A stretch of 13,605 nt of DNA, taken from Halocaridina rubra. Its lineage: Eukaryota > Arthropoda > Malacostraca > Decapoda > Atyidae. Where the stretch lies: NCBI GenBank assembly GCA_037179515.1, contig JAXCGZ010023928.1, positions 7,501 to 21,105 on the forward strand. The letters run 5' to 3'. Each line of letters begins with the position of its first letter. Positions within the stretch are counted from its first letter, which is position 1. Positions 1 to 9,462 of the stretch are shown piece by piece. A model generated the notes under the pieces. The model ran no database searches. It was not told where the DNA came from and saw nothing but the letters and a program-made list of their open reading frames with translations. A program made the translations under genes and the position numbers.

Positions 1-127
1 GGACACCAGCAGGTTGAAGCTAGGGAACTGTGGCAGGATATTATTCCTAACGCCCCGCGACGGGATAGTACCCGCACTAGTCGCTTCCCGGTTCGCGCAC
101 TATACAACTGAGCTATCGCTCACCATT
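1..127 (-). mobile_element. tRNA-derived SINE, copy S1 (cut by window edge)
   Basis: Read on the minus strand, this unit has a tRNA-like head with an A-box-like TAGCTCAGTTG (115-105) and a degenerate B box, GGGTACTATCCCG (73-61). A unique tail runs to the window start. The tail and head align by eye with copies at 128-266 and 4151-4264. Shared landmarks on + are a GGACAC start, an (A)GGTTGRAGC block and the TCGCTTCCCG stretch. The B box has drifted from GGTTCRANTCC, so it is probably not an active pol III promoter. The 3' end lies outside the window or is truncated. Confidence 0.6.
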
Positions 128-266
128 TGAATGGGTTTGGACACAGAGAGGTTGGAGCCGGGGATACAAAACTTTATGACTTCCCTGATGCTAAGGAGTG
201 GGATCGTACCCGCGTAAGTGGTTTCCCGATTCCCACACATTACTATTGAGCTTCCACGGCCCCCTA
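128..266 (-). mobile_element. tRNA-derived SINE, copy S2
   Basis: Second member of the S1 family, in the same orientation and directly adjacent to S1. On the minus strand the A-box-like sequence is AAGCTCAATAG (253-243) and the B-box-like sequence is GGGTACGATCCC (211-200). On + the tail begins near GAATGGGTTTGGACACAGAG, nearly the same start as the copy at 4151. The tRNA-related head is at the right end, near 260. No clear target-site duplication was found. Confidence 0.6.
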
Positions 267-747
267 GACTGAAACCATCAATTTTCCCTTTCTCGTAGAA
301 TAATAATAATAAAATAAAGAGCCACCCATCATCACTATTGACAAAAAATTTCCAATAATGCTTTCTAGTCCAAAGGTTTATCTAGGCAAACATCAAAATC
401 ACAAAAAGACATAAAACTCAATGTTACCAAACATTTTACAATGCTACCAAACATTTTACAACTGGGTTACGATGGATTTTCAGTAGTTCACAATATATGA
501 TTACTATTATTATTGGCGATGTTACGTGATTTTATCGACAACTTTATCGATGTTATTCTCAACTAAATTCCCATTATTATCCTCTCCTGTTGAACAAAAC
601 ATAACTTTGACAAAACGGTAAACAAATAACTCTGAAATTACCCCCCAAAATCGTCAATGGAATTATGTTACTGGCAGTCTCTGAAAACTCGCTTTGAAAC
701 ATTAGTCTTGCTTCTTTCTTTTCAACTCCGTATTGACAGGTGTACCA
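267..747. other. AT-rich intergenic stretch without a recognisable gene
   Basis: No open reading frame or family was recognised here. It holds a short imperfect TAA run near 300-315, the 20-bp tandem duplication at 421-460 and a short ATT run near 503-515. It lies immediately upstream of the candidate core promoter at 748, so it would be the proximal upstream region if that promoter is real. Confidence 0.5.
421..460 (+). repeat. 20-bp unit tandem duplicated once
   Basis: Two adjacent 20-bp units, 421-440 and 441-460, differ at a single base (ATGTTACC versus ATGCTACC at the start). Replication slippage is the simplest origin. Confidence 0.85.
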
Positions 748-782
748 TATAAATACCTTTCATGACATGAACGAAGGCATTC
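748..782 (+). promoter_or_regulatory. Candidate RNA polymerase II core promoter (TATA box and initiator)
   Basis: A perfect TATAAATA lies at 748-755. An initiator-like CATTC lies at 778-782, placing the A (779) 31 nt downstream of the first T of the TATA box, the usual spacing for metazoan TATA promoters. Downstream there is an ATG-free stretch ending at a GT donor (856/857). AT-rich DNA produces TATA-like strings by chance, so the support comes from the spacing and the downstream exon signals taken together. Confidence 0.35.
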
Positions 783-856
783 GCTCTCACGGGACAGCAA
801 AGGCTACAAGGAGCCTCCGAGTAAAAGTTGTCAATAATCTTTCACTCCTACAGAAG
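779..856 (+). other. Candidate 5' untranslated leader exon
   Basis: Inferred from the initiator at 779 to a donor AAG|GTAACA (exon ends 856, intron starts 857). No ATG occurs in these 78 bases, as expected for a leader whose first AUG would lie in the next exon at 2144. Joined to the acceptor at 2142, the start codon context would be AAGAATGATGG, with a favourable A at -3. The intron would be 857-2142 and would contain the foldback and its microsatellites. No transcript evidence is available from sequence alone. Confidence 0.25.
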
Positions 857-1104
857 GTAACATCTGAACATCATTTGATGCCTCACATCAAGTAAGGGAA
901 AATATAAGAAAATACGAGTTAATTCAGTAATGAAAAAAACTGAAGCCATTTGATAAAGACTTTCAATTATCTACAAATTTGAAGTTCTTTCAGTCTTAAA
1001 AAGGAGTGTCTGAATTTATTGTCTGTTTCTTTATGTTGTTTGAGAGTAGAGTTTTGTGTATCGAAGCTAGTCCCCATTCGAGATAACACTTTAGAAATAC
1101 ATTA
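857..1104. other. Non-coding stretch, no recognised feature
   Basis: Unique-looking AT-rich DNA between the candidate donor and the CT microsatellite. No coding potential or repeat family was recognised. It would be the 5' part of the candidate first intron. Confidence 0.4.
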
Positions 1105-1343
<239 letters not shown>

Positions 1344-1383
1344 CAAAGAAGCACATTATCATATGTGAAAATATGAATAATAA

Positions 1384-1455
1384 TTTACCCTGAATGTGAC
1401 TCGAACCAAGGGCACAGTTACTGTGTCAATGCGCTACCAACTACACCACAGAAGG
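1384..1455 (-). mobile_element. tRNA-like SINE head, left arm of foldback
   Basis: On the minus strand an A-box-like TGTAGTTGGTAGCGC (1446-1431) is followed by a near-consensus B box GGTTCGAGTC (1407-1398). Box spacing is tRNA-like, but the anticodon and acceptor stems do not pair well, so this is a tRNA-derived repeat and not a functional tRNA gene. Confidence 0.6.
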
Positions 1456-1639
1456 TTAAAAGGGAAACAAACCTTACAGATTTAATTGCTATACTAGGAA
1501 TTAATGCATTCTAACTGAATGCCACTCAGTTCATATTACATTTTCTCCCAACCTCACAGTAATATGAACAGAGTGGCATTCAGAGAGAATGCGTTAATTT
1601 CTAGTATAGCAGTTAAAGCTGCAAGGTTTGTTTCCATTT

Positions 1640-1717
1640 TAACCTTCTGTGGCGTAATTGGTAGCGCATTGGCAGAGTAATTATGTGTCTTAGGTTCGAG
1701 TCCCAGTCGGGGTAAAA
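1640..1717 (+). mobile_element. tRNA-like SINE head, right arm of foldback
   Basis: On the plus strand an A-box-like GCGTAATTGGTAGCGC (about 1652-1666) is followed by a B box GGTTCGAGTC (1693-1702). It is the inverted homologue of 1384-1455. The segment runs out into GGGGTAAAATATG and then the TA microsatellite. Stem pairing is too poor for a real tRNA. Confidence 0.6.
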
Positions 1718-1722
1718 TATGA

Positions 1723-1979
<257 letters not shown>

Positions 1980-2142
1980 TACAATACCGCTACTATTAAT
2001 ATTTCAGACTTTACGGCTTCTTAACGAAATTAACGCTTTATTCGGCATTCTTTTTAAAGTTTTAAATGAACAATAACGCGGTTTTGCAGGTTAATATATG
2101 AACACCTTGAGAGGTACATCATCTAATTTTTTAGCTCTCCAG

Positions 2143-2344
2143 AATGATGGTTTCTGGTACCCGGTACATACTGCTCATGATTATGATTTTTGAGATACTG
2201 GGAGAAGGGCAAGGAAACTGTACCGGTACAGTGTGCAGCTCAAACTCTCTACAGATGGGTTATCGATCTTGGAAATACATTTGGCAGGGAAAGAAAAATC
2301 CGGCTCTTCTTGGCACAGAAGCTCCCAGTTCTTCTAATCAAGAG
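2143..2344 (+). CDS. Candidate first coding exon with signal-peptide-like N terminus (unrecognised protein)
   Basis: Proposed exon between an acceptor (TTTTTTAGCTCTCCAG, AG at 2141-2142) and a donor GAG|GTAACT (GT at 2345-2346). From the ATG at 2144 it gives 67 codons ending exactly in phase 0. Residues 1-7 are short and polar with one Arg. Residues 8-19 (YILLMIMIFEIL) form a hydrophobic core and residues 20-24 (GEGQG) a plausible cleavage region. This is followed by a possible N-glycosylation sequon NCT (25-27) and two Cys (26, 31). Without the donor, the frame continues into a Thr run encoded by the ACT microsatellite, which looks intronic. The product would be secreted or membrane-inserted. 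I do not recognise the family. Open frames of this length also arise by chance. Confidence 0.3.
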
Positions 2345-2346
2345 GT

Positions 2347-2347
2347 A

Positions 2348-2380
<33 letters not shown>

Positions 2381-2416
2381 GCTATTGCTACTGCTACTAC
2401 TACTTCTACGACTACT
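2347..2416 (+). repeat. Imperfect (ACT)n microsatellite
   Basis: ACT units with GCT, ATT, TCT and ACG variants start two bases after the candidate donor GT. In the frame open from 2144 they would encode a Thr/Ala-rich run. If the donor is used they are the first bases of an intron. Confidence 0.9.
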
Positions 2417-3123
2417 CTTTTATTCTACAATTCTCCTTTCTATATTGGGATAGAGTGGCTTCAAACCAAGTAAGGAGCTGACTCCCATAGCTAATTCTCT
2501 CTCTTTTTTTCATACTACCTTTTTACTTCCTGGAACTGGGAACAAGAATACCTTCTCCGTGTTTCCCTGCGTATCGTGAGTCGACTAAATTGGGAAGAGC
2601 AAGGGTACTGGGAATACCTTCCTTAATATTTTCCTCCAATAGATATCAAGAATTTTCATTTGACTCGGCTACCCACTTCATAAGGACGAGTCAAATCACA
2701 AGCCTTGACTCCTTCTGGAAGGAACATACGGAGATTGAGGGAGGCATGGAATCCCCTATCTTCGTTCCATTTAATTGACTTTTACTACATGCAAGGGAAC
2801 ACGGAGGCGTTATCTTTCCTTTACCCTATGAGAATGAAAAGAAAAAAATACGTAAAAAGAAAGGAAGTAAGAGCCATCGGAGGCAGAGGACGCTAAACTC
2901 TTACTAGGATAGAACTCACCTATTGGACAATATACTCTATATATTGGATGACCCAAACAGTAAGGTGGGAGGACTGTGGCAGCCCTTCATCCCCAGGGCA
3001 CTAAGAGATATGACTGAGGCATATTAGTTTCTGGTGAATGCGTGCTATGACTTGGCAACCCCCATAACAAGGAAGTTTGCGGCCATTGTATATGTATGTA
3101 AGTGTATGTATTATCATTTTCAG
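2417..3123. other. Non-coding stretch (candidate intron interior)
   Basis: No recognised gene or transposon. It contains short pyrimidine tracts, a 10-bp inverted repeat at 2658-2696 and unremarkable open frames of about 60 codons. If the flanking exons are real this is most of a 779-bp intron (2345-3123) that ends in a good acceptor, TATTATCATTTTCAG. Confidence 0.4.
2658..2696. repeat. Perfect 10-bp inverted repeat (potential hairpin)
   Basis: ATTTGACTCG (2658-2667) and CGAGTCAAAT (2687-2696) are exact reverse complements around a 19-nt spacer. This could be a remnant of a small inverted-repeat element or chance. Confidence 0.6.
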
Positions 3124-3264
3124 GAATGGGTATCGAGGGAAGGCCCACTGGCTATCATTGCAGAAAAATACCTGAGGTTTTGTACCCTGACCATTTTCTA
3201 CCAACAAGAGACCTCAGGTATCGCTCTGACGCTACGACGCAACCTTCCTTATCACGGAATAAAG
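3124..3264 (+). CDS. Candidate second coding exon (phase 0 to phase 0, unrecognised protein)
   Basis: An acceptor TTTTCAG (AG at 3122-3123) and a donor AAAG|GTAAAA (GT at 3265-3266) bound 141 bases, exactly 47 codons, open in the frame starting at 3124. This phase joins the exon ending at 2344 without a shift. The peptide contains a hydrophobic beta-like stretch around RFCTLTIFYQQ (residues 18-28) and a segment ALTLRRNLPYHGIK (34-47). The alternating hydrophobic pattern resembles, very loosely, the extracellular N-terminal regions of arthropod ionotropic receptors. That is a guess from memory and not a family assignment. The same DNA is open in a second frame, which weakens the coding argument. 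No later exon was found before the LINE array. Confidence 0.25.
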
Positions 3265-3287
3265 GTAAAACTGTTTTAGAAAAGACA

Positions 3288-3656
<369 letters not shown>

Positions 3657-3658
<2 letters not shown>

Positions 3659-3959
3659 AAAATATTAATCAATTTTTTTGCCATTTTCATGACTATAAAT
3701 TCTCATTCGCATAGGGGTGGACACAGACAAGATAATGTTTATAACATACAGAGATTCTCACCTATCATCCTAACGATAAAGACCCATTGAATGGCATAAC
3801 TCTTTATCTACACGTTTTGCATAAGGACAATGAAAGATTTGATAACGCCACAGACCTTTTTATCGCGAAGTTAGGCCCTCTTATGTATATACTATTCATA
3901 TATTGAAGTACTGATACGTGACTTTCCATCACATGTGTACTTATTTTGATTGTGATTTC
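3657..3959. other. Non-coding stretch, no recognised gene
   Basis: AT-rich DNA with no coding potential. A short string GGGGTGGACACAGACA near 3714-3729 resembles the left end of the S2 SINE (GGTTTGGACACAGAGA) and might be a heavily truncated copy, but it is too short to call. Confidence 0.4.
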
Positions 3960-4085
3960 GAGGGGACCGTCTTAGTGACGTAATTAAAACTCCGGACTCG
4001 GAAGGTGGTTCTCAATCGAGCCCTCCCTGTGGCGTTAGGAACGGCATCCAGCCTTAATTCCCTTATAGCTCACCTTCACTCGGTT
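3960..4085 (+). mobile_element. SINE-like unit of a second family
   Basis: On + a degenerate tRNA-like region contains an A-box-like TTAGTGACGTAATTAA (about 3972-3987) and a B-box-like TTCTCAATCGAGCC (about 4009-4022). It is followed by GTTAGGAACGGCATCCAGCC (4035-4054), a short motif of the kind common in tRNA-SINE and RTE-associated tails of many animals. The ends are uncertain and no duplication was found. The assignment rests on motif resemblance only. Confidence 0.4.
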
Positions 4086-4150
4086 GGGACTAAGTGTAAT
4101 ATGTGAAACGTTGCCTTAATAACAATTGCAATTACAATTAGTTTCAATTC

Positions 4151-4264
4151 GAATGGGGGTAGAGACACACATGTTGGAGTTGGGGGATTAAAGCTGAATA
4201 ACCTTTCTAATGCCCAGCGTTAGTCGTTTCCCGACTCGCGCACCCTACTATCGAGCCACCACGG
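4151..4264 (-). mobile_element. tRNA-derived SINE, copy S3, B box deleted
   Basis: Third copy of the S1/S2 family. On minus it reads CCGTGGTGGCTCGATAGTAG at the head (A-box region) and then CGCGAGTCGGGAAACGACTA. Where S1 and S2 carry the B box, this copy lacks about 17-19 bases: on + it jumps from GCCCAGCG to TTAGTCG around 4219/4220. It therefore has no internal pol III B box and should be a dead copy. Confidence 0.6.
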
Positions 4265-4365
4265 ATCCTTATTAGCAACTAATTAATATCTATGCTTATT
4301 TATAGTAGTAAGAAATTTGTAATGCCTTTGTCAAAACTGTACCGAATCTGTGTCTTATAGTATTA

Positions 4366-4393
4366 TGTGTGTGTGATTACCTAATTGTGATTA
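4366..4393 (-). repeat. 3' terminal repeat tail of copy A
   Basis: On minus, GTAATCACAATTAGGTAATC followed by about five CA units. It has one full AATTAGGTAATC unit, one fewer than copies B and C. It ends at the junction with unrelated DNA (TAATACTATAAG on minus), the true 3' flank of the whole array. Confidence 0.8.
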
Positions 4394-4424
4394 CGGGAAA
4401 GAGCCCAAAGCTCGTATCTTCCCG
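4394..4424 (-). ncRNA. 3' UTR hairpin of copy A
   Basis: The minus-strand RNA can fold CGGGAA against TTCCCG with an inner GAGC/GCTC stem around a TTTGG loop. The sequence is identical in all three copies. CR1/L2-type reverse transcriptases commonly recognise a 3' end structure of their own RNA, so this is the likely recognition hairpin. Confidence 0.55.
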
Positions 4425-4449
4425 TCTCCTCATCGGTTCCATTTTATAC

Positions 4450-7025
4450 TTAGTGATACTTATCATACCTGTCCTTAAAACTATGGATTGAGGTAGCATT
4501 AACTACCTCCTCGCTTAGCCAATTCCAATTATCAACTACTCTTACACTGAAAAAGTATTTCCTTACATCCTGCAAAGATCTTTTCTTACCAAGCTTCAAA
4601 CTATGACCTCTAGTTCTAGAGCCAGCCATATCAAAATATCGATCCCTATCCACTTTAGCATAACCATGAAGGAATTTAAAGACTGTCACCATATCCCCCC
4701 TCACTCTTCTAGCTTCGAGTGATGGTAAGTCTAATTCCCTCAGCCTCTCATCATAACTGAGATTGCGCATTTCTGGCACCAGTTTCGTGGCATGTCTTTG
4801 AACTTTTTCAAGCTTAGCTATGTGCTTTTTCAAGTGCGGATTCCAAAAGGGGGCTGCATATTCGAGTTTTGGCCTCACATAGGTTACATAAATATTTCTG
4901 AACATTTCCTTGTCCATGTGCCTGAAGGCTACCCTTACATTTGATAAGAATGCATATGCTGCCCTTACTATGCCATTTATATGTATTTCTGGAGACAAAT
5001 CTGCCAGTATGTTTACTCCTAGATCTCTCTCATTTTCTGTCTCTTGAAGTTGTACTCCAGCCACCGAGTAGTCAAGCTTGGGCCTTCTTGCACTTGTACC
5101 CATTCTCATTACCTTACATTTTGAAGTATTGAATTTCATTAGCCATTTTTCTGACCACTCATACAGATTATTTAGATCCTCCTGAAGTTCTCTACCATTG
5201 TTCTCGTTTTTTACTTTTTTCACAATCTTTGCATCATCTGCAAACATATTCATGAATGAATTTACAGAGTCTGGTAGGTCATTTACATATACAAGGAGCA
5301 AAAGTGGCCCTAAAACTGAACCCTGTGGAACTCCACTACTAACTCTTCTCCATTCAGACACTGAGTGTCTTACTCTAACACTCTGTTCCCTTCCTTCTAA
5401 GTAAGTTTTTATCCATTCCAAAACATTTCCACCTATTCTAGCCATTGATTGCAGCTTCCTAATAAGTCTCCCATGTGGAACAGTGTCAAACGCTTTCTGG
5501 AAGTCTAGGAATATGCAATCTGCCCAGCCCTCTCTTTCCTGTAAGATTTGGCTTACCTCATCATAAAATTCTAATAAGTTTGTTACTGTTGATCTACCTT
5601 CTCTGAAGCCATGTTGCCTCACTGACAAAAAGTTGAAGGATTCCAAGTGAAGAGAGATATGTTTCCTTAGTAGTTTCTCCATAACTTTGCAAACTATGCT
5701 AGTCAAGGAAACTGGTCTATAGTTCAGAGCCGTATCCCTCCTTCCCTTTTTGAAGATAGGTATCACATTTGCTTGTTTCCAGCATCTTGGAATCTCCCCC
5801 GACTCCAGTGACTCCTTAAATATGATACTTAGTGCCACTGATATTGTGTTTGCGCATTTTTTTAAGCACATGAGGGGATATGTCATCGGGACCTGTAGCT
5901 TTATGAACATCTAAATCCATCAGCGCTTTGCATACCTCTGTGGCTGTAAGGTTGATGTTCTCTAATACCGGCCCTTGAGCTTCTATCACTGCAATCTGAG
6001 GGGGTGGGGTATTTTCTACTGTAAATACTGACTGAAACTCCTTGTTCAATTCTTTGCAGATCTCTTCGTCCGTCTCAGTGATGCTTCCATCATCTCTCTT
6101 TAGCCTTAAAACCTGTTCTATTACCTTCAGTTTTCCTCTGATAAAGCTGTGGAAAAGCTTGGGATTTTCTTTAGCCTGCCTGGTGATGTCCCTCTCATAG
6201 TCTCTCTCTGCCTCTCTCCTTTTACTTAGGTAGTCATTTCTTGCTCTTTTGTAGGTTTGCCAGGCATTTATGTTTTTTCTCCTCCTATACCTTTTCCAGC
6301 ATTAGTCTCTCCACTCCTTAGCTCTTTTACACCCATTATCGAACCATTTCTCTCTGGCATGAATTACGCCTACTTTGGTGACAGGTATGCAGCAATCTAC
6401 TATCTTCCCATATTTCTCACAAAAGATGTCATACATTTCTTGTACAGATTTGTTGTAAAATAAGGTTCTCCAGTCAATAACTGCAAAAAGCTCATTCATT
6501 TTGATGTAATCTCCTTTCGGATAGTTCCTCCTCATGTCCTCAGTGCCTCTACTCTCAGGAAGAATATCTTCAATGATATACTCCATCAACAACACACAGT
6601 GGTCACTCTATCCAATTGGTGGTTCATACTCAATTTTTTTCAATATCCAACACATTATCTGTGAACACTAGATCAAGTAGTGATGGCTCATCCCCACCCC
6701 TGGCCCTTGTTGGTTCCATTACATGTTGGTGTAGGAAATTCCCTTGTACGCAATCTAGGAATCTTGCCCCGAATGAGTCCTCACCACTGTGTGGGTCAAG
6801 ATTTATCCAATCTATCTCTTTATGATTAAAGTCTCCCATAATCAAAATCCTACATTTTTTTTTCCCGTGCCATGTTAACAACTGAGTTTATGACTTCAAT
6901 AGTACCTATATGACTTTCCTCATAAACTTCAAGCCTATTTTGGTTCCTTGGTGGGTTGTATACAACAGTTATTATAATGCTCTCTGACCCAGTATTTATG
7001 CGAGCAACAAGAAATTCCTTGAACT
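4450..7025 (-). pseudogene. ORF2 (endonuclease-reverse transcriptase) of copy A, broken
   Basis: This is the remains of the LINE polyprotein, whose intact form nicks target DNA and reverse-transcribes the element RNA. Compared by eye with copy C, the lesions in transcription order are a +1 in an A run (about 6849-6859, A9), a +1 near 6634-6641, a nonsense TAG where C has K222 (6608-6610), a nonsense TAA where C has K324 (6302-6304), and a +1 in a T run (about 5857-5863, seven T against six in B and C). The longest intact piece, 4450-5910, still carries the reverse transcriptase core with DFQKAFDTVPH, GVPQGSVLGP and the catalytic FADD, and the C-terminal domain. By hand count it differs from copy C at about 12 positions in the last 470 residues, so the insertion is recent despite its lesions. 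Confidence 0.9.
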
Positions 7026-7062
7026 GTGTGATTACCTAATTGTGATTACCTAATTGTGTTTA
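7026..7062 (-). repeat. 3' terminal repeat tail of copy B
   Basis: On minus, two AATTAGGTAATCAC units preceded by TAAACAC and followed by only a short CACA before the copy A sequence begins at AGTTCAAGG. The dinucleotide run is much shorter than at the C/B junction. Confidence 0.8.
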
Positions 7063-7093
7063 CGGGAAAGAGCCCAAAGCTCGTATCTTCCCG
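7063..7093 (-). ncRNA. 3' UTR hairpin of copy B
   Basis: Same 31-nt sequence and fold as at 4394-4424 in copy A, located 25 nt downstream of the ORF2 stop on the minus strand. Confidence 0.55.
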
Positions 7094-7118
7094 TCTCCTC
7101 ATCGGTTCCATTTTATAC

Positions 7119-9413
7119 TTAGTGATACTTATCATACCTGTCCTTAAAACTATGGATTGAGATAGCATTAACTACCTCCTCGCTTAGCCAATTCCAATTA
7201 TCAACTACTCTTACACTGAAAAAGTATTTCCTTACATCCTGCGAAGAAGTTTTCTTACCAAGCTTCAAACTATGACCTCTAGTTCTAGAGCCAGCCATAT
7301 CAAAATATCGATCCCTATCCACTCTATCATAACCATGAAGGAATTTAAAGACTGTCACCATATCCCCCCTCACTCTTCTAGCTTCGAGTGATGGTAAGTC
7401 TAATTCCCTCAGCCTCTCATCATAACTGAAATTGCGTATTTCTGGCACCAGTTTCGTGGCATGTCTTTGAACTTTTTCAAGCTTAGCTATGTGCTTTTTC
7501 AAGTGCGGATTCCAAAAGGGGGCTACATATTCGAGTTTTGGCCTCACATAGGTTACATAAATATTTCTGAACATTTCCTTGTCCATGTGCCTGAAGGCTA
7601 CCCTTACATTTGATAAGAATGCATATGCTGACCTTACTATGCCATTTATATGTATTTCTGGAGACAAATCTGCCAGTATGTTTACTCCTAGATCTCTCTC
7701 ATTTTCTGTCTCTTGAAGTTGTACTCCAGCCACCGAGTAGTCAAGCTTGGGCCTTCTTGCACTTGTACCCATTCTCATTACCTTACATTTTGAAGTATTG
7801 AATTTCATTAGCCACTTTTCTGACCACTCATACAGATTATTTAGATCCTCCTGAAGTTCTCTACCATTGTTCTCGTTTTTTACTTTCTTCACAATCTTTG
7901 CATCATCTGCAAACATATTCATGAATGAATTTACAGACTCTGGTAAGTCATTTACATATACAAGGAACAAAAGTGGCCCTAAAACTGAACCCTGTGGAAC
8001 TCCACTACTAACTCTTCTCCATTCAGACACTGAGTGTCTTACTCTAACCCTCTGTTCCCTTCCTTCTAAGTAAGTTTTTATCCATTCCAAAACATTTCCA
8101 TCTATTCTAGCCATTGATTGCAGCTTCCTAATAAGTCTCCCATGTGGAACAGTGTCAAACGCTTTCTGGAAGTCTAGGAATATGCAATCTGCCCAGCCCT
8201 CTCTTTCCTGTAAGATTTGGCTTACCTCATCATAAAATTCTAATAAGTTTGTTACTGTTGATCTTCCTTCTCTGAAGCCATGTTGCCTCACTGACAAAAA
8301 GTTGAAGGATTCCAAGTGAAGAGAGATATGTTTCCTTAGTAGTTTCTCCATAAGTTTGCAAACTATGCTGGTCAAGGAAACTGGTCTATAGTTCAGAGCC
8401 GTATCCCTCCTTCCCTTTTTGAAGATAGGTATCACATTTGCTTGTTTCCAGCATCTTGGAATCTCCCCCGACTCCAGTAACTCCTTAAATATGATACTTA
8501 GTGCCACTGATATTGTGTTTGCGCATTTTTTAAGCACATGAGGGGATATGTCATCGGGACCTGTAGCTTTATGAACATCTAAATCCATCAGCGCTTTGCA
8601 TACCTCTGTGGCTGTAAGGTTGATGTTCTCTAATACCGGCCCTTGAGCTTCTATCACTGCAATCTGAGGGGGTGGGGTATTTTCTACTGTAAATACTGAC
8701 TGAAACTCCTTGTTCAGTTCTTTGCAGATCTCTTCATCCGTCTCAGTGATGCTTCCATCCGCTCTCTTTAGCCTTAAAACCTGTTCTATTACCTTCAGTT
8801 TTCCTCTGATAAAGCTGTGGAAAAGCTTGGGATTTTCTTTAGCCTTCCTGGTGATGTCCCTCTCATAGTCTCTCTCTGCCTCTCTCCTTTTACTTAGGTA
8901 GTCATTTCTTGCTCTTTTGTAGGTTTGCCAGGCATATGTTTTTTCTCCTCCTATACCTTTTCCAGCATTTGTCTCTCCACTCCTTAGCTCTTTTACACCC
9001 ATTATCGAACCATTTCTCTCTGGCATGAATTACACCTACTTTGGTGACAGGTATGCAGCAATCTACTATCTTCCCATATTTCTCACAAAAGATGTCATAC
9101 ATTTCTTGTACAGATTTGTTGTAAAATAAGGTTCTCCAGTCAATAACTGCAAAAAGCTCATTCATTTTGATGTAATCTCCTTTCGGATAGTTCCTCCTCA
9201 TGTCCTCAGTGCCTCTACTCTCAGGAAGAATATCTTCAATGATATACTCCATCAACAACACACAGTGGTCACTCTTTCCAATTGGTGGTTCATACTCAAT
9301 ATTTTCAATATCCAACACATTATCTGTGAACACTAGATCAAGTAGTGATGGTTCATCCCCACCCCTTTCTCTTGTTGGTTCCATTACATGTTGGTGTAGG
9401 AAATTCCCCTTGT
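7119..9413 (-). pseudogene. ORF2 of copy B, one 2-nt deletion
   Basis: Endonuclease-reverse transcriptase remnant. The upstream open segment (down from about 9384) carries the endonuclease C-terminal part, including LLDLVFTDN and KSDHC (catalytic SDH). At about 8935 two bases present in A and C are missing (CATATGCC against CATAAATGCC on minus), which shifts the frame after the RRRKNI region. The rest, down to 7119, is uninterrupted and holds the full reverse transcriptase with DFQKAFDTVPH, GVPQGSVLGP and FADD and the complete C-terminal domain. About 13 residue differences from copy C over the last 530 residues (hand count) indicate a young copy. It cannot make a full ORF2 protein. Confidence 0.9.
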
Positions 9414-9462
9414 GTGTGTGTGTGTGTGTGTGATTACCTAATTGATTACCTAATTGTGTTTA
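9411..9462 (-). repeat. 3' terminal repeat tail of copy C with (CA)n
   Basis: On minus: TAAACAC, two AATTAGGTAATC units (the spacer between them lacks the CAC found in copy B), then about ten CA units. The CA run borders the first copy B bases, and the exact boundary is ambiguous by two or three bases because the B target also reads ACAAGGG. Confidence 0.85.

Larger units (their letters stand above)
4366..7025 (-). mobile_element. CR1/L2-like LINE, copy A (5' part absent, decayed)
   Basis: On minus the copy starts at the codon matching residue 85 of copy C ORF2 (the GTTCAAGGAATTTC sequence ending the + coordinate 7025). It runs through endonuclease, reverse transcriptase, the ORF2 stop (4450-4452), a short 3' UTR with a hairpin (4394-4424) and a tail of one AATTAGGTAATC unit plus (CA)5 ending at 4366. 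Its right edge is fused directly to the 3' tail of copy B. It carries the most lesions of the three copies. Confidence 0.9.
7026..9413 (-). mobile_element. CR1/L2-like LINE, copy B (5' part absent, one frameshift)
   Basis: On minus it begins at the position matching residue 177 of copy C ORF2 (AAGGGGAATTTCC, with one extra G against C). It continues to its ORF2 stop (7119-7121), a 3' UTR hairpin (7063-7093) and a tail of two AATTAGGTAATCAC units ending in CACA at about 7026. On the right it joins the CA tail of copy C, and on the left its own tail joins an internal position of copy A. Neither junction contains non-element DNA. Confidence 0.9.

Noticed and set aside
1384..1717. Two functional tRNA genes
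   Set aside because: The A and B boxes are recognisable, but the anticodon and acceptor stems do not pair and the sequences lie in long repeats, so they are tRNA-derived SINE heads.
2590..2896. Two overlapping open frames of about 62 codons
   Set aside because: Short, compositionally unremarkable, and without splice sites in matching phase or a recognised motif.
3714..3730. A fourth copy of the S1/S2 SINE family
   Set aside because: Only about 16 bases resemble the left end of S2, which is too short to separate from chance.
8935..9026. Alternative N terminus for copy B ORF2 starting at 9026
   Set aside because: These 30 codons are read out of frame relative to the homologous region of copy C. 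They exist only because of the 2-nt deletion.
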